Of a DNA stretch of 64,000 nt, positions 12,140 through 23,223 are shown piece after piece. Position numbers and translations under genes: made by a program. The stretch is from the NCBI GenBank assembly GCA_944989445.1, contig CALYLW010000342.1, positions 186,001-250,000 of the forward strand. Reading direction: 5' to 3'. This stretch comes from Ampullaceana balthica. Taxonomy: Eukaryota > Mollusca > Gastropoda > Lymnaeidae. The notes beneath the pieces were generated by a model. The model was not told where the DNA came from and did not search any database. It saw only the letters and a program-made list of their open reading frames with translations. Position 1 is the first letter of the stretch; each line of letters opens with the position of its first letter.

Positions 12140-12290
12140 AATTGTGATTTAAAACTCTAATAAAAATGCATGAGTAGACAAACCATGGATAAGCGTAGGA
12201 CTACGCAATAATGATCAATGATGATAATCTTCTGTAGACCTATAGAAGGAGCGTATGTAAGATAAGATAAGATCTGATCAGATAATATAA
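12140..12290 (+). mobile_element. LINE 3' end
   Basis: Carries the landmarks ACTCTAATAAAAATGCA, GGATAAGCGTAGGAC, ATAATCTTCTGTA, GAAGGAGCGT and a terminal GATAAGATAAGAT stutter. These are shared in the same order with 23900-24066 and, in reverse, with 20219-20345. A short unrelated insertion splits the ACGCAATAA/AATCTTC junction. Confidence 0.7.
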
Positions 12291-12436
12291 TATAGAAAAG
12301 ATTTGAAATGTTTCATTTGAGTTATAATTTTATAATTAATCGTCTTTATTATTCGTGCTCGTTTTTGGATTTGTTTGGCTTCGGATGAGCAGATGACTTG
12401 GGATATAATCTTGAGTAAGGAATACATATGACATTT

Positions 12437-12590
12437 GTTCGTTGTTCCGTGTGCAAAGTAAAAAAAAACTATGTGCAAAATTGCACAGCATCCATTTTGT
12501 GTGCAATGTTTTACAAAATTTACTGCGCGATAATTCTTAACTGCTGCGAGGCGTTGATCAAATATCTGCGCAGCCGCGCAGCTTGTCTTA
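12437..12590. mobile_element. Short dispersed repeat (TGCGCAG family MITE)
   Basis: A block rich in GTGTGCAAAGT, AAATTGCACA, TTTTACAAAATTTACTGCGC and ATCTGCGCAGCCG. Copies occur at 29480-29661 and, reversed, at 63468-63602. In the 29.5 kb copy the outer ends AATGTTCCCT and AGGGAACATT are inverted, which supports a DNA-type non-autonomous element. Confidence 0.6.
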
Positions 12591-12592
12591 TC

Positions 12593-12838
12593 TATACCAA
12601 CGCTCCTTCTATACAGAAGATTATTGCGTCCACAGACCATGCCGGTCTGTTGTCATGTGATGCAGCGTTCACAGGCTACAACTATGGTGGTTCCAAGCAT
12701 TACCCAGCCGCCTTTATTTCCCTAACTAGTGTTAGGTACCCATTCGAAGCTGGTTGGACTCAGGGACGCCTTAAGCCCCGGGAAAAAATCATTGCCTTCA
12801 CATGGATTCGAACCCGTGTCTTAAAATACACTTCACTA
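12593..12838 (-). mobile_element. tRNA-derived SINE with LINE-like 3' tail
   Basis: On the minus strand a B box (GGGTTCGAATCC) is followed by the body landmarks CTGAGTCCAACCAGC, GAATGGGTACCTAACA, TTAGGGAAATAAAGGCGGCTGG, then the tail GCAATAATCTTCTGTATAG and a GATAAGA end. The body is of the type common in gastropod genomes. The tail is identical over 32 bases (12600-12631) to a LINE 3' end at 24005-24036. The A-box half is poorly preserved. Confidence 0.8.
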
Positions 12839-12875
12839 TAAAACTGTATTAAATTATAAAATTTCCATTTTAAAG

Positions 12876-13139
12876 TAGGGATGTACCGGATTCAAAATTT
12901 TGAAATCCAGCCGCAGCCGGATTTGGCCGGATTTATGAAGTGAAATCCGGCTTGAGCCGGAGTCAGATTTTTTTTAAATGACTGGATTTCGGATTAGCCG
13001 GAGCCATTATGAATATATATAAATTAGGGCTCTACCGGCCTGTTGGATTTATGAAGTGAAATCCTGCCAGAACCAGATTTTAAAAAATAGCCGGATTCCG
13101 GATTTGCCGGAGTTGGAGCCGAAATTCGGTACACCCCTT
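12876..13139. mobile_element. Short TIR element (GGGATGTACCGGATT family)
   Basis: The left end TAGGGATGTACCGGATT and the complement of the right end, AAGGGGTGTACCGAATT, are inverted. GCCGGATTT blocks repeat inside. Flanks TTTTAAAG and CTTAAAAG agree at 6 of 8 bases, suggesting an eroded hAT-type duplication. No coding sequence. Confidence 0.62.
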
Positions 13140-13926
13140 CTTAAAAGAACTATGAGATTATTAAAATGACTTTAATAGTAGAATTGTTAATTGTCAACAA
13201 TTGTCACAGTTATTCAATGAAACAGTAACTCAATCTAGATCGAATTTGAAAACTAAAATTGCAAAATTAGACTTGACAACTTTATAATACACATCATTTA
13301 TCTGCTACCTTTTCATTTACAATGGGTGAGGTCGAGTTTTAGATAATCTTCCGATTATGCAATCTATTGACACAAGCAAAGGAGTAGATTAGCGAAACTT
13401 GACCTCACGCAGTGATTAAACAATAAAAGGAAACAAAGCAATTTGAATTTTTTATTTAAAAAACGCGTAAAAAAACAAGTTTTTCACTATAAATCTTTTA
13501 TGTACTAGACGTAACTAAAAGAATGTTCATTATAATACGCAGCGCAAGACCATCCAAAAATTAAAAATTGCAGTTGTGTCGTAAAACATGTTTAACATAA
13601 TGCACACCCATCAGGAATATATATATATCTCTATACATATAAGACGCATTTGTTGTCTGTCTGTCTGTCTGTTCCCTAATAACTCAAGATCCAGACAACC
13701 AAATAACTTGAAATTTGGTACACGTACACAAAATTATACCGGAAGGGTTATTAAACAGGTTTCGTTCCATATATATAAGATACTGGGGGCCGGGGGCCCA
13801 AAATGTAGTTTTTCCTTATATGAGCTATATAAAATAAAAATTATTGAAAAATTTAGACGTAAAATAATGACGCAAAATAATAAACATTTTGGTGTCGAGA
13901 TTAACAAGAAGGCACTATCGCCATAA

Positions 13927-14216
13927 AATAATTGTTTTGTTTTTTGTTGCTTTGTTGTTGTTGCTTTTGTTGTTGTAGTTGTTGTTTTTGTTGTTGCTGT
14001 TGTTGTTTTTGTGTTGTTTTTGCTGTTGTTGTTGTCCACATCCCTTGCCCTGCGACGACAATGTCCTTCAAGTTGTTGTTGCTTTGTTGTTGTTGCTGTT
14101 GTTGTTTTGTTGTTGTTGCTTTGTTATTGTTGTTGTAGTTGTTGTTTTGTTTTTGTTGTTCTGTTGTTGTTTTTGTAGTTGTTTTGTTTTTGTTGTTTTA
14201 TGTTGCTGTTGTTGTT
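13927..14216. repeat. (TTG)n-rich compound microsatellite
   Basis: Imperfect TTG/TTTTG runs interrupted by a 48-base non-repetitive block near 14033-14080. The open frames across it (poly-Cys, Val, Leu) are repeat artefacts. Confidence 0.95.
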
Positions 14217-14986
14217 AAACCCGGGAATGCCGGGTACTTGCCCCTAGTATACAATATAAAAGCCCAAGTCACCGGTTGGATGTGGAACGCTGAGGAACGA
14301 TGTACAACAGTCTATAGCAGTTAAAAAATCGTGTGGTGATTAGCTCTGTAAAAATATTTAACATGACGTCATTGTTTGATCTTATATTTAGAAAAAGGTG
14401 TGCATCAAAAGGTGTGCAAATTAATTACAAATTAAAGACGCGCTGTAAAAAATATATATTATATGACGTCATTCTTTTAGCTTATAACTTAATTTTGGAA
14501 AAGGGAACGATGTAAAAATAGGATTTCAGGATTTATAATTATAAAATACTTTGTGTACATTTCAGGAAGTTTAATATGTCGTATTTATTTATTATAAGTT
14601 ACTTGGGGTTTTGACAAAAAAAGTGGGCGCCGTAGGCGCCCTACAACCCCTAGTATGTTTATAAAAAGTGTTGTCAATAAAATACGCACCTTATTGCGGG
14701 ACAGAAAGGTTGTTCAATGTAATACGCACCGCGACACTCTATCTCAAAAAATAACATGATACATAGGAATAAATAAAATAATATAAAAAATCAATAATTT
14801 AATTACGGTACATGCGATTGATCTGAAATTTTGATACATAGTTTTTATCATCGCCACGAAACTGCCTGCTAAATTTCAGCTCGCTAGCTTACAAGAAAGT
14901 GGGTTAAAAATCGATCCAAAGTTTTGGCGACCGACAAGCAAGCAATCAAGCTACCGTGAATGATCATTCTCTTTTGGGTCGAGCCG

Positions 14987-15982
14987 CTAGGCTCTTAGGA
15001 CCCGGTTCATTTTATCGCAAGCGAGCCTCATCAAGCGGGCATCGCCGTAGAGGTAATCCTCTGCAGGTACCGTTACTTCACCCTCCAAATCCCCGCACAG
15101 CTCGGGGCACTCTTCGAGTACGTGGGCCACCGTCTCTTCCGGGTGGCCACACAGGCGACAGGCCAGTTCCCTTCTAGTGTTAAACTTGTACAGGTAGCTT
15201 CGTATGGGACAATGCTCAGTTCTCATTCTAGTTATGAGCGTCTGATTGCTACGTCCAATTTTCCAACAGGAATCGCTTTTGCTCGGTCGCGGCATGTACT
15301 GGAATACTTTTCTGGCCGTGCTTCCAGATGCCCAGCCCTGGAGCCATTTCTCTCGGAAATGGTCCTTAAGCCACGATCTGACCCCCAGCTGGGTCATCGG
15401 GCGATCGGGTTGGGGCTAGGCTGAACCTTCTCTCGCCAACTTATCGACCCTGTCTGAATGAGGCTCGCCACTGTGCCCAGTGATGTACTGAAGGACTACT
15501 TTTCCGCCTCGTGCTAGGATTTCACCTACTATTTCCAAAATGACACTGAGCGTTTTCGTCTCCAGAGAGGATCGACCCACAGTCTCAAGCGAAAACCGTG
15601 AGTCGGTGAAAACTACGATGGTCGGGAAAACCTTTCTTCTTGCTAGACGTCGGCGCACTTCCTTCAAACCCTTGCAAATCGCCTCCAGTTCGGCGTCGTG
15701 ACTACTGTATGCGGATCCGCACGGTCCTGACAGTTCGATACTGTCAGGTCCAGGTTGAGGGTATTGAATTAGCACTCCGTATCCACTTCTGCCATCCTTG
15801 AAACGCGAGCCGTCCGTAAAGACTTTTACCACGCTGTCGCCATAAGCTTCGATTGTCTTCAGAGTCTCGTCTTGCTGGAGCTCGACGGGACTGGCTTTCG
15901 TCACCGCTGTATTTGCCAGTGTCAAACGTAGTTCAGGCAAGTCAAAGCTCTCATGTGGTCCTCGAGCAGGGACCAGTCGCAT
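14987..15982 (-). pseudogene. RNase H and zinc-knuckle region of the non-LTR element
   Basis: Frame 15416-15982 encodes an RNase H with the expected acidic positions: VFTDGSRF, DAELEAICKGL, VFTDSRFSLE and ITGHSGEPHSDRVDKLA. A stop at 15416 separates it from 14987-15397, which continues the same polypeptide type (KIGRSNQTLITRMRTEHCP) and ends with the zinc pattern CRLCGHPEETVAHVLEEC. The three frames of the element overlap by short stretches, the signature of frameshift decay. Confidence 0.85.
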
Positions 15983-17680
15983 TCGTTCCCTGCATGTGCT
16001 TGGGTATGGGGACTGAGTCTTCTAATTCGTAGACTGTATCCATGAAGGATGGTCGTTTCAGTCGGGTCCTCTTTACCCATCGGTCTTGTAATTGGAAGCA
16101 GGGTTCGTCATGCTCCAACCTACGGTATCGTTCTACCGTGGTCATGATTGCCTTTTCCCGCTTTATCGCCAGGGGTTCTACGTTGGACATAATTTCTAAA
16201 GCGGCTGTGGGTGTCGTACGCAACGCCCCGCATACAAACCGTAGAGCTTGTTTCTGTATTCTGTCCAGACCCTCTAGAGCTGTACGGCTCGCAAAGGCCT
16301 GGACCGGGAGGCTGTAATCAATGGCACCCCTCACACTACCGAGATAGAGAGCTCTCAGTAGTCTTGCATCCGCACCCCAACTAGTGCTAGCCAGTTTCTT
16401 CACCAGGGACAGTTTAGCTGTGGCTTTGGCGCACAATTCACGCACATGGTTATGTAGCTGGACCTTCTGGTCCAACTTGATTCCCAAGTACGTTGGTGTC
16501 CGATCCCAATTCAATCTTTTCCCACATATCTGAAGCACCACCTCATGCTTCAGGGCATTCCATCCGTTTGTGAAAATGGAGTGGACCGTTTTCTCCGTAT
16601 TGACTACTAGGCGCCAACGGTTGGCGTAGTCTTCGATTCGATTCAGATATTACTGCAGCCTGTTCTGCAGTGTTGCAACGTCCTTTCCGGAACTCCATAT
16701 AGCCAGATTGTCAGCAAACATAGCATTCTGCGACCCCGGAATACTTTGTAGGTTGTGGACGTAGGCTAGAACAATGTACAACTAAGGGCGGACCCCTGTG
16801 GGAGTCCGTCCTCCAGGCGCGCTTCGTTGGATAATGACTCCCCCACTCGGGTCTTGATCGTTCTGTCCGTAAGGAACGATTTTATCCAACTGTACATGTT
16901 CGCAGTGACACCTAACTGCTGCAATTTATAAAGTAGCCCTCCACGCCACACCTTGTCGTATGCCTGCTTTAGATCGAAGAACACCGCAACGGTGTGGTTC
17001 CTCGACTGGAGTTCATTTGTGATTGTCTGAATTAGTCGGAGAGCCTGGTCCATCGGTTGGCGTCCCTTTCGGAACCCACCCTGCGTCATTGGAATGCATT
17101 TGGCCTTTTCGAGGAACCAGTAGAGTCGTGCGTTCACTAACCGTTCAGCTACCTTCCCCACACACGACGTGAGGGAAATTGGCCGGTAACTGGACGGGTG
17201 TTCGCCTGGTTTCCCCTCTTTGGGAATTGGGGTTATTGTGGCCTTTTCCCACAGCTTCGGCAGCGTGCCTGTTGTCCAAGTTCTATTTATGAAACTCAGC
17301 AGTTTCATTCGGCCTGTCTTGCCCAGATGTTTGAGCATTTCATTGTGAACTTTATCTGGTCCTGGTGCTTGGCCAGCTTGGCATTTGTTGAGTGCGGTTT
17401 GCAACTCCGTCATTGTGAAGGGGGCTGCGAAAACCTCTAGTTGAGGGCCCTTGCTTTGTCTCCTTGAGCCCTCTTTGCGCATTCGGTCGATTGTTTGGCT
17501 AAAGTCAGATCTGGCGCCTTTCTTGTTTACCTGGGCAAAGTGCTTGTTTAGCGCTCGTGCGCGCCTAACTTCACTAGCCCTTTGGCCCTTTGGTGTCGTC
17601 AAAGAGTTGGAATTCTTTGTCTTCCCCGCGCCAGATAATGCATCTAAGAGCCGCCAGACTTTTCTTCCGTCTACGAGGTC
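15951..17680 (-). pseudogene. Reverse transcriptase of the non-LTR element (broken)
   Basis: Frame 16766-17602 carries RT landmarks YRPISLTSC, FRKGRQPMDQALRL, the catalytic block FFDLKQAYDKVW and GLPQGSALSCTLF; weak homologous coding continues upstream to about 17680. The active-site box at 16707-16718 reads FADN instead of FADD. A frame change lies near 16750 and an in-frame stop near 16650. The thumb continues at 15951-16541 (TPTYLGIKLD, AKATAKLSLVKKL). This RT cannot be functional as read. Confidence 0.88.
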
Positions 17681-18194
17681 GAGTTTTTTCGCACGTATTT
17701 ACCCATTTCGCCTTCTTCGCTTTCACGCTACCAGACACCACGAGTTAATATAAAGGATTTTTTAAAAAGACTAGATTGGCAAACTATGTGACCAACTCAT
17801 GTGCTATATATATGAATCTGTTTATTATGGTCCTCTGACTTATGTTTAATTCAAAAATATTCACTGGACATCATCTTACAACGGTGAAGTGAAGTGTTCA
17901 TCCATAGTTACGACTGGCATCAATCTTTCACCATTATCATTTCCTGGAAGGATAATTGCAGACAGATCAACTCGTCCTTATCTAGCCTCTCAACAGCCTA
18001 TGTATGTGCATTTTCTCTTCTAGCAATAACTGCCACGGGCAGGTTTTTCCTTCTAGAGGCGATTCTCAAAGGACGGATGCGTTTTATCTGAGTTGATTCT
18101 TGAACAGTTTGGGTGTGAGGCAAAATATAATTGACATTCTTTAAAAATTCGATCAAATAAGTTGGTCTGAAAATGACTTCATGCACCTGGTGTC

Positions 18195-18557
18195 ACACAT
18201 ATGTGATGATGTATGACAAGGGGGAGGGGGGTGTTTAAGAACTGTGACGTTACATAAAAACGCGCAAGTTTAAATAAAAGTTTCACTTAAATATTTGATT
18301 GATTACAATTTATTTTAATGACGTATTACGAGGCTTCGCGCGTTTTACGATATTAGAGTGCAGCCTTACACTAAATACATACTTAAACGGACAAAAAATG
18401 ATTAGAAAAATTCTCATTTTCAAATAGAAAATACTATTTTATTGGGGGTGGGGCAAAGTTTTAGGACGTCATATTGGAGTAAGTTTTTGTGACGACGTGT
18501 GGCGAAGGGGGGAAGAGGTGAAAATCAGCCAAAATCGTGTGACGTCATTTACGGATT
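18195..18557. mobile_element. Degenerate relative of the GGGGCCGTCC Harbinger-like family
   Basis: Contains the family landmarks TGATGTATGACAAGGGGG, TTTAAATAAAAGTTTCACTT, TTGATTGATTACAATTTATT, and GTGACGACGTGTGGCGA with GTGTGACGTCATTTACGG near the right end. Similar blocks occur in 20625-21017 and 42069-43849. Terminal repeats are mostly lost. Confidence 0.5.
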
Positions 18558-18815
18558 TAGGGTACCACGAGATACGAATACTTCAAGTTACGAAAAAATC
18601 CAAGATACGAAAGGCAACTCGAATATTATTTTGTTTCGAGATACGAAAAAACAACAACCAAGATACGAAAAACGCGCAGCTGACAACACTGCGATCACGT
18701 GACGGCATTCAACGTTCCACCAACAGTACTTGCGCAGTTCAATGACATTTGCCTGACTCATTTCAGACATTGTAAAAAGCAGGCAAAAACAAGTTTCCTT
18801 GGATCAATATTTTGC

Positions 18816-18934
18816 AAAGAGACCATCAAAGAGACCATCAAAGAGACCATCAAAGAGACCATCAAAGAGACCATCAAAGAGACCATCAAAGAGACCATCA
18901 AAGAGACCAAAAAAGAGACCATCAAAGAGACCAT
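18816..18934 (+). repeat. 12-bp tandem repeat (about ten units) in frame with the Tigger remnant
   Basis: Unit AAAGAGACCATC repeated about ten times, with one AAAAAAGAGACC variant. It extends the transposase scrap in frame as KETI repeats and closes the reading frame at 18995. Confidence 0.95.
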
Positions 18935-19530
18935 TAGTGAGGAAGATGTTGGTGAAAGTGATGCGATGAAAATGAAATGTGAAACAACAAATTAGAAAGC
19001 GCAAAACAATGAGTTTACAAAAATTATATTTTTTTTTAAATCACAAAAATTACACAAGTTTAAGCGTTATGTTACTTATGTTTAGTGTACAGTGTCAGTC
19101 AGTTGTACTAAAGCGTTTATTTAGCATTAATTCATGCAAAGTTTGTATATAAAGTATTATTTTCTTAAAGTTAAGTTATTCGTACGTAGTGTCATAATGT
19201 TTTCTGCCATCCGTTTTCCTCCCCTACTACATGTACCTCCTCCAACACTTTGCCACATCGCCTCACGTGAAAGGTCAGGGTTCAAATGTGTGTACATATT
19301 ACTTTTCATTGATATTATTCTGTTTTCATTATTTATAATTATTTATTTTATTTTTGTGTACTTTTAAGGATTGAAGAATCCCACTTTGTTTTTCTCTGTT
19401 TTTCCATGTTATTTTCAATTTCTAGTGTTGTTTCTCTGTGGCATGAAACGGATTAGGCATTTTACATGTAAAAAAAAATAGTTCGACATACGAAAAATCC
19501 AAGATACGAAAGCCACCCCGGCACGGATTA

Positions 19531-19780
19531 AGGGTCCGTCCATCACGCTACTTTGGACCATTCTTTTACCCCCCCTCCCCTGTCACAAATCTCGGGGAAA
19601 ACTAAAGTACATCACGCTTTCGAACAAAAAAATGTGTTTTATTAACAAAATAATTAAAATTTAATATAAAACACCGTGACGTCACACATGGCTGGACCCT
19701 TCTCCCCCTGTCACAAAGTGTCACACTTTCTTTCACCCCTCCCCCCCCTGGAGCGTGACGTACTTTATGGACGGCCCCTA
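19531..19780. mobile_element. Harbinger-like MITE (GGGGCCGTCC family)
   Basis: The left end AGGGTCCGTCCATCACGC and the complement of the right end, AGGGGCCGTCCATAAAGTAC, are inverted. TTA and TAA adjoin the ends. The middle has the CGTGACGTCAC and CACCCCTCCCCC blocks of the family. It is inserted in the Tigger remnant. Confidence 0.72.
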
Positions 19781-19804
19781 ATTTAGTATCTCGAAGTACC
19801 ACTG

Positions 19805-20218
19805 TAATTGACTAACGTCTATGGCTACAAGTATACGCCAAACCCCACTGCCACTTCTTCTTCTACATATTCTTTTGGTCTGAGACTAGTCTCTTAACTT
19901 AATGCTTTGGCTAATACCTGGGCAACCTGCTTCATCGGCTGGGCAGTGCCATACAACATTGTCTTCACTTGGGACTCTTTTGCCTCCCTAACCTTCCGGC
20001 TATGTCTAGCGCGGGACACGAAGTTAACAGGTGTAGTACTATTTCAGAGGCTAGGCTGCAATGACGGCAGTTCGAGTCCCTGTTATGGTCTAGCCTGATG
20101 TAAATATGATGAAGTTGTGATTTGAAGTTGAACTATGTTCAATATTTGACGTTGTCGTTATAAGTTATAGTATTTAAATTAAGGCAATCGAATTTATGAA
20201 GCACTTAATTTGGAATTA
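19805..20218. other. Unassigned intergenic sequence
   Basis: No gene is seen. A C-rich stretch at 19840-20095 has a B-box-like GTTCGAGTCCC near 20070 and could be a decayed retroposon, but I cannot place it. Confidence 0.4.
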
Positions 20219-20345
20219 TCTTATCTTATATTATCAGATTTTTATCTTATCTTATCTGTTGCAGACGCTCCTTCTATATTGAAGATTATTGCGTCCTACG
20301 CTTATCCATGACTAGTCTTGCATATTTATTAGTATTAGAGTTTTA
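20219..20345 (-). mobile_element. LINE 3' end, reversed
   Basis: Minus-strand landmarks are ACTCTAATACTAATAAATATGC, GGATAAGCGTAGGACGCAAT, GAAGGAGCGTCTG and GATAAGATAAGATAA, in the same order as the tails at 12140-12290 and 23900-24066. Confidence 0.7.
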
Positions 20346-20624
20346 AATGCTGTGAAAAAGATTTCGGAGAAGAACGCGGCAAATGAACTTGATTCTCAAT
20401 GGGACAAGACCTTAGGTATCTCAGTATACTTAAATTTACTTTAAGCATAGTTACCTTTTCCCTACACGTACACCTAGGCTGTACTAAAACTGCCTTGACT
20501 GTATAGCACGAGCACCTACATTTATATAGTCAAAAAAAGCAAAGTAGTAATCATACACAGAGGCGTCACTAGGGTTGGTGTCACCCGGGGCGGTAGCTCA
20601 TGGTGTCACCCCTTCACGACTGAA

Positions 20625-21017
20625 GGGGCCGTCCATAAATGACGTCACGCGAGGTTGCCGATTTTTACCTCCACCCTCCCCCAGCGTCATACTTTGTCAC
20701 AAAAACTTAGACCCCACCCCCTTTTTTACGATATGACGTCACAAAGCTTTGACACCCCTCGCCCAAGCCGTATTTTCTCAATAAAAATGAGCATGTTGCA
20801 AATTATTTTTTGTCATTTAAATATGTATTTAGGGTAAGTCTGCACTGTAATATCGTAACATCGCGTGAAGTCATTGAAAACGTAATTAAATAAATGGTAA
20901 ACAATCAAATATTTAAGTGGAACTTTTATTTAAAGTTTCGCGTTTTTGATGTGACGTCACATTTCTTAAACCTCCCCCTCCTCGTACCACATCGTCACAG
21001 ATGCGTGGACCCCCCAC
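20625..21017. mobile_element. Harbinger-like element fragment, nested
   Basis: Begins GGGGCCGTCCATAAATGACG and continues with the ACTTTGTCACAAAAACTTAG, TAAGTGGAACTTTTATTTAAA and CTCGTACCACATCGTCACAG blocks. It ends abruptly where the next hAT fragment begins at 21018. The right terminus was not found. Confidence 0.7.
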
Positions 21018-22920
21018 CTATGGCGGATTAAAAGTGGGGGGTGCTGAACGGGCTAAAGCCCCCAATAATTTAAGGGCCCCCAAAACTTTTTATGAATTAT
21101 AGTGTATAATAAAGATGCAGGCCATTATGTTTGTACGAATCCCTGAAAATGCCTTGGACAGTCATACGGCAATGCTGCAAATGAGTAGGAAGTATAACGG
21201 AAACCAGGCTATTCTTCGTGAGAAGTGCATTGTAGCTCATTATGTGCCGTGCACAGCTCATTCCTTTAATTTGGTTGGGAAAAGAGCAGCAGGTTGTCCT
21301 ACTGCGGTCAGATTTTTTTGTCTTCTGCAAAATCTTTATACCCGACTTGTTGCATCTACTCATCGTTGACAGGTACTTCAAAAACATATGAAATTGATAC
21401 ATGCTAACAAAGCCTTGTCTGACACAAGATGGTCAGCCTGACATTATGCTGTAAGGTCTGTTAATAGCTCATACCATGAGAATATCGCAGCACTGGAAGA
21501 ATTAGCAACGAATGAAAATCAGCCACGTGACTGCCGACTTGAAGAAGAAGGATTTCTAAAGGAAATTGAACAACTGGAAGTCGCTATTTTACTTGAAATT
21601 TGGGAAACAATTTTAGAAAGGAAGTCTCTCATTGAGTTTGTTAAAAAAATAGCATTCTTAATTTTATTCCTATGAAGACAAAGGAAAGGAAAAGTCCGTG
21701 GTAAAAACAGTGTAAACAATCTTCAATACTATCAAACAAAAAAGAAAGCGTCAGTTTGATAAAGGGACATCAACAAAACAGTATTCTCCTGGAGAAAAAA
21801 ATTCAAGATTGAGGTATTTCTGGTAATCATTGACAAACTTTCTTAAGCCCTACAACATTGGTTAGGTGCATATAAATACATCCATGAGAAATTTGGCTTT
21901 CTTACAAACCTAACTGAGCTCAGCACTTTCGCCACCCGATGGGCAGCAGCCAAGTTAATGGAAGAACATTCAAGTGATTTCGAAGAAGGGGTCGGGTAAA
22001 TCCGAAGCAACCGTTTCGTCCCCCCTCAATTTACTAGCAACGCCATCGAGCGGTGCCGGTTTAGGGCCAGGAGCGCCAGTACGGATTAGCAAAAAGTGCC
22101 GCGAAGAACGCATTGGACGCCAGCTCTGAGGAAACCTTCCAGTGGGGGTTGCACCCTAGGTAGGTCTTTGATGATCCCCCCGGTCTGCGGCGGTCCTAAC
22201 CATGGAGACCCGTGTGCTTTGCCGGGATGGCGCCAAAGTGGTAGCGGGTCGTAGTAGGAAATTCCAACCACCTCCTTGTGAGGGCAACTTAGTGGGAGGC
22301 ATCTTCGACTGTATGTCCTGGATGCCCAGGTGGCCGCTTCAGAAGCGACCGCTTTTGGTGGGGGTTCCTCAGCTGTTACGTCCCTTTGGTGGCCAGATGG
22401 CTAAGGGGGTCTTCCGGGAAGACCCATAAAGAGCACTAGGCTCGGGGCTTCTGATTTTCTTCCACATGTAGGTTCATGAGTGATTTCGAAGACTGCTTAC
22501 CTTCAGAATTAGTCCAATTTTCAGAACTCTTAAAAACGTTATTGTCCAGCCCCAGGCTCAGGGTAAGGAAAAGGAATTAGCACAAAGCGAAACTCAAAAA
22601 AACTTGCACAGAGCTAAAAATTTTTGCTGCTTTTGAATGAGCTATATTTCACACAGTCCTTTACAAATGTACACATCGCACTTCACATCTATCTTTCAAT
22701 GATGACATCAAACTGCAGCTGAGAGCGATCCTTTTCAAAGTTGAAAATAATATATAATGAGTTATAATTTGCATGGGACGAAAAAGGCTGAATATGCTCT
22801 CTCTAATGAGCATTGAAAAGGAACTTGTAAGCTTACTCAGCTTTATTAACTTGATTGAAAACTTCGCCATTTGAAAAATTCGCAAACGAAAGTTGTAGGT
22901 TGAAATAATAATCATACATA
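21018..22920 (+). pseudogene. hAT element fragment with transposase remnants (GGCGGATTAA family)
   Basis: Starts CTATGGCGGATTAAAAG like the complete copy at 38566. It encodes broken pieces such as SHTAMLQMSRKYNG, VPCTAHSFNLVGKRAA, FRDSYKHN-type antisense artefacts excluded, and later LSTFATRWAAAKLMEEHS. These match the copy at 39240-40220. The family resembles ZMYM1/DUF4371-type hAT transposases. Stops and frameshifts are frequent, and the right end decays after about 22920. A 492-bp insertion splits it. Confidence 0.78.
21987..22478. mobile_element. GC-rich retroposon insertion with 14-bp target-site duplication
   Basis: AGTGATTTCGAAGA occurs at 21973-21986 and again at 22479-22492, exactly interrupting the host transposase sequence that is continuous in the 40.2 kb copy. 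A 14-bp duplication indicates target-primed retroposition. The 492-bp insert is GC-rich, starts AGGGGTCGGGTAAATCCG and ends TTCCACATGTAGGTTCATG, without a poly(A). No tRNA boxes or RT coding were seen. It may be a 5' region of a non-LTR element. Confidence 0.75.
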
Positions 22921-23130
22921 TTTTTTCAAAAATTTTTGTTATTTCAAATAGAGAAAAGAATTTGTTACCTCATGAACATTTTTTTTTAAAAATACGGAAT
23001 AACGCATAATACTATTCTTTACGGGGGCACGTTCGTAAGCACTAATCAGCGTAAGTCGGGATGGGACCGTCGTAACCGGAGGACTAGCCTACCTGTATAA
23101 TACAAACATGCATCTCTATGCTTTCACGCC

Positions 23131-23135
<5 letters not shown>

Positions 23136-23217
<82 letters not shown>
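23136..23217. repeat. (AT)n microsatellite
   Basis: About 40 uninterrupted AT units. It lies inside the hAT element at 20558-23748. Confidence 0.98.

Positions 23218-23223
<6 letters not shown>

Larger units (their letters stand above)
14956..17732 (-). mobile_element. Non-LTR retrotransposon with RT, RNase H and C-terminal zinc knuckle, 5'-truncated
   Basis: In transcript order the minus strand encodes a reverse transcriptase, an RNase H and a CRLC/HVLEEC zinc-binding tail. RNase H after RT is known from the I-like group (I, R1, LOA, ingi), so I place it there rather than with RTE or CR1. The endonuclease domain is absent, consistent with 5' truncation. GCTACC occurs at both edges (14950-14955 and 17727-17732) and may be a short target duplication. 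Local GC content is clearly higher than in the flanks. Confidence 0.85.
13492..17764. repeat. Second copy of the AAATCCCTTATAT-ended repeat, split by a retrotransposon
   Basis: Starts TATAAATCTTTTATGTAC and ends GTTAATATAAAGGATTT. Near 14800 it has the shared GATTGATCTGAAATTTTGAT and TTTCAGCTCGCTAGC blocks. Compared with the copy at 8600-9138 it contains extra material: a TTG-rich microsatellite, a TTGTCTGTCTGTCTGTTCCC-type repeat near 13650, and the non-LTR element at 14956-17732. Confidence 0.5.
18560..19804 (+). mobile_element. Tigger (pogo family) transposon remnant
   Basis: The left end GGGTACCACGAGATACGAA and the complement of the right end, CAGTGGTACTTCGAGATACT, are Tigger-type inverted repeats with flanking TA. 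Internal GATACGAAA motifs repeat near both ends. Positions 18699-18820 encode a recognisable Tigger transposase C-terminal scrap (LAQFNDICLTHFRHCKKQ). A Harbinger-like MITE (19531-19780) is inserted beside the right terminus. Confidence 0.78.

Noticed and set aside
13927..14216. Cysteine/valine/leucine-rich frames
   Set aside because: Entirely produced by the (TTG)n tract.
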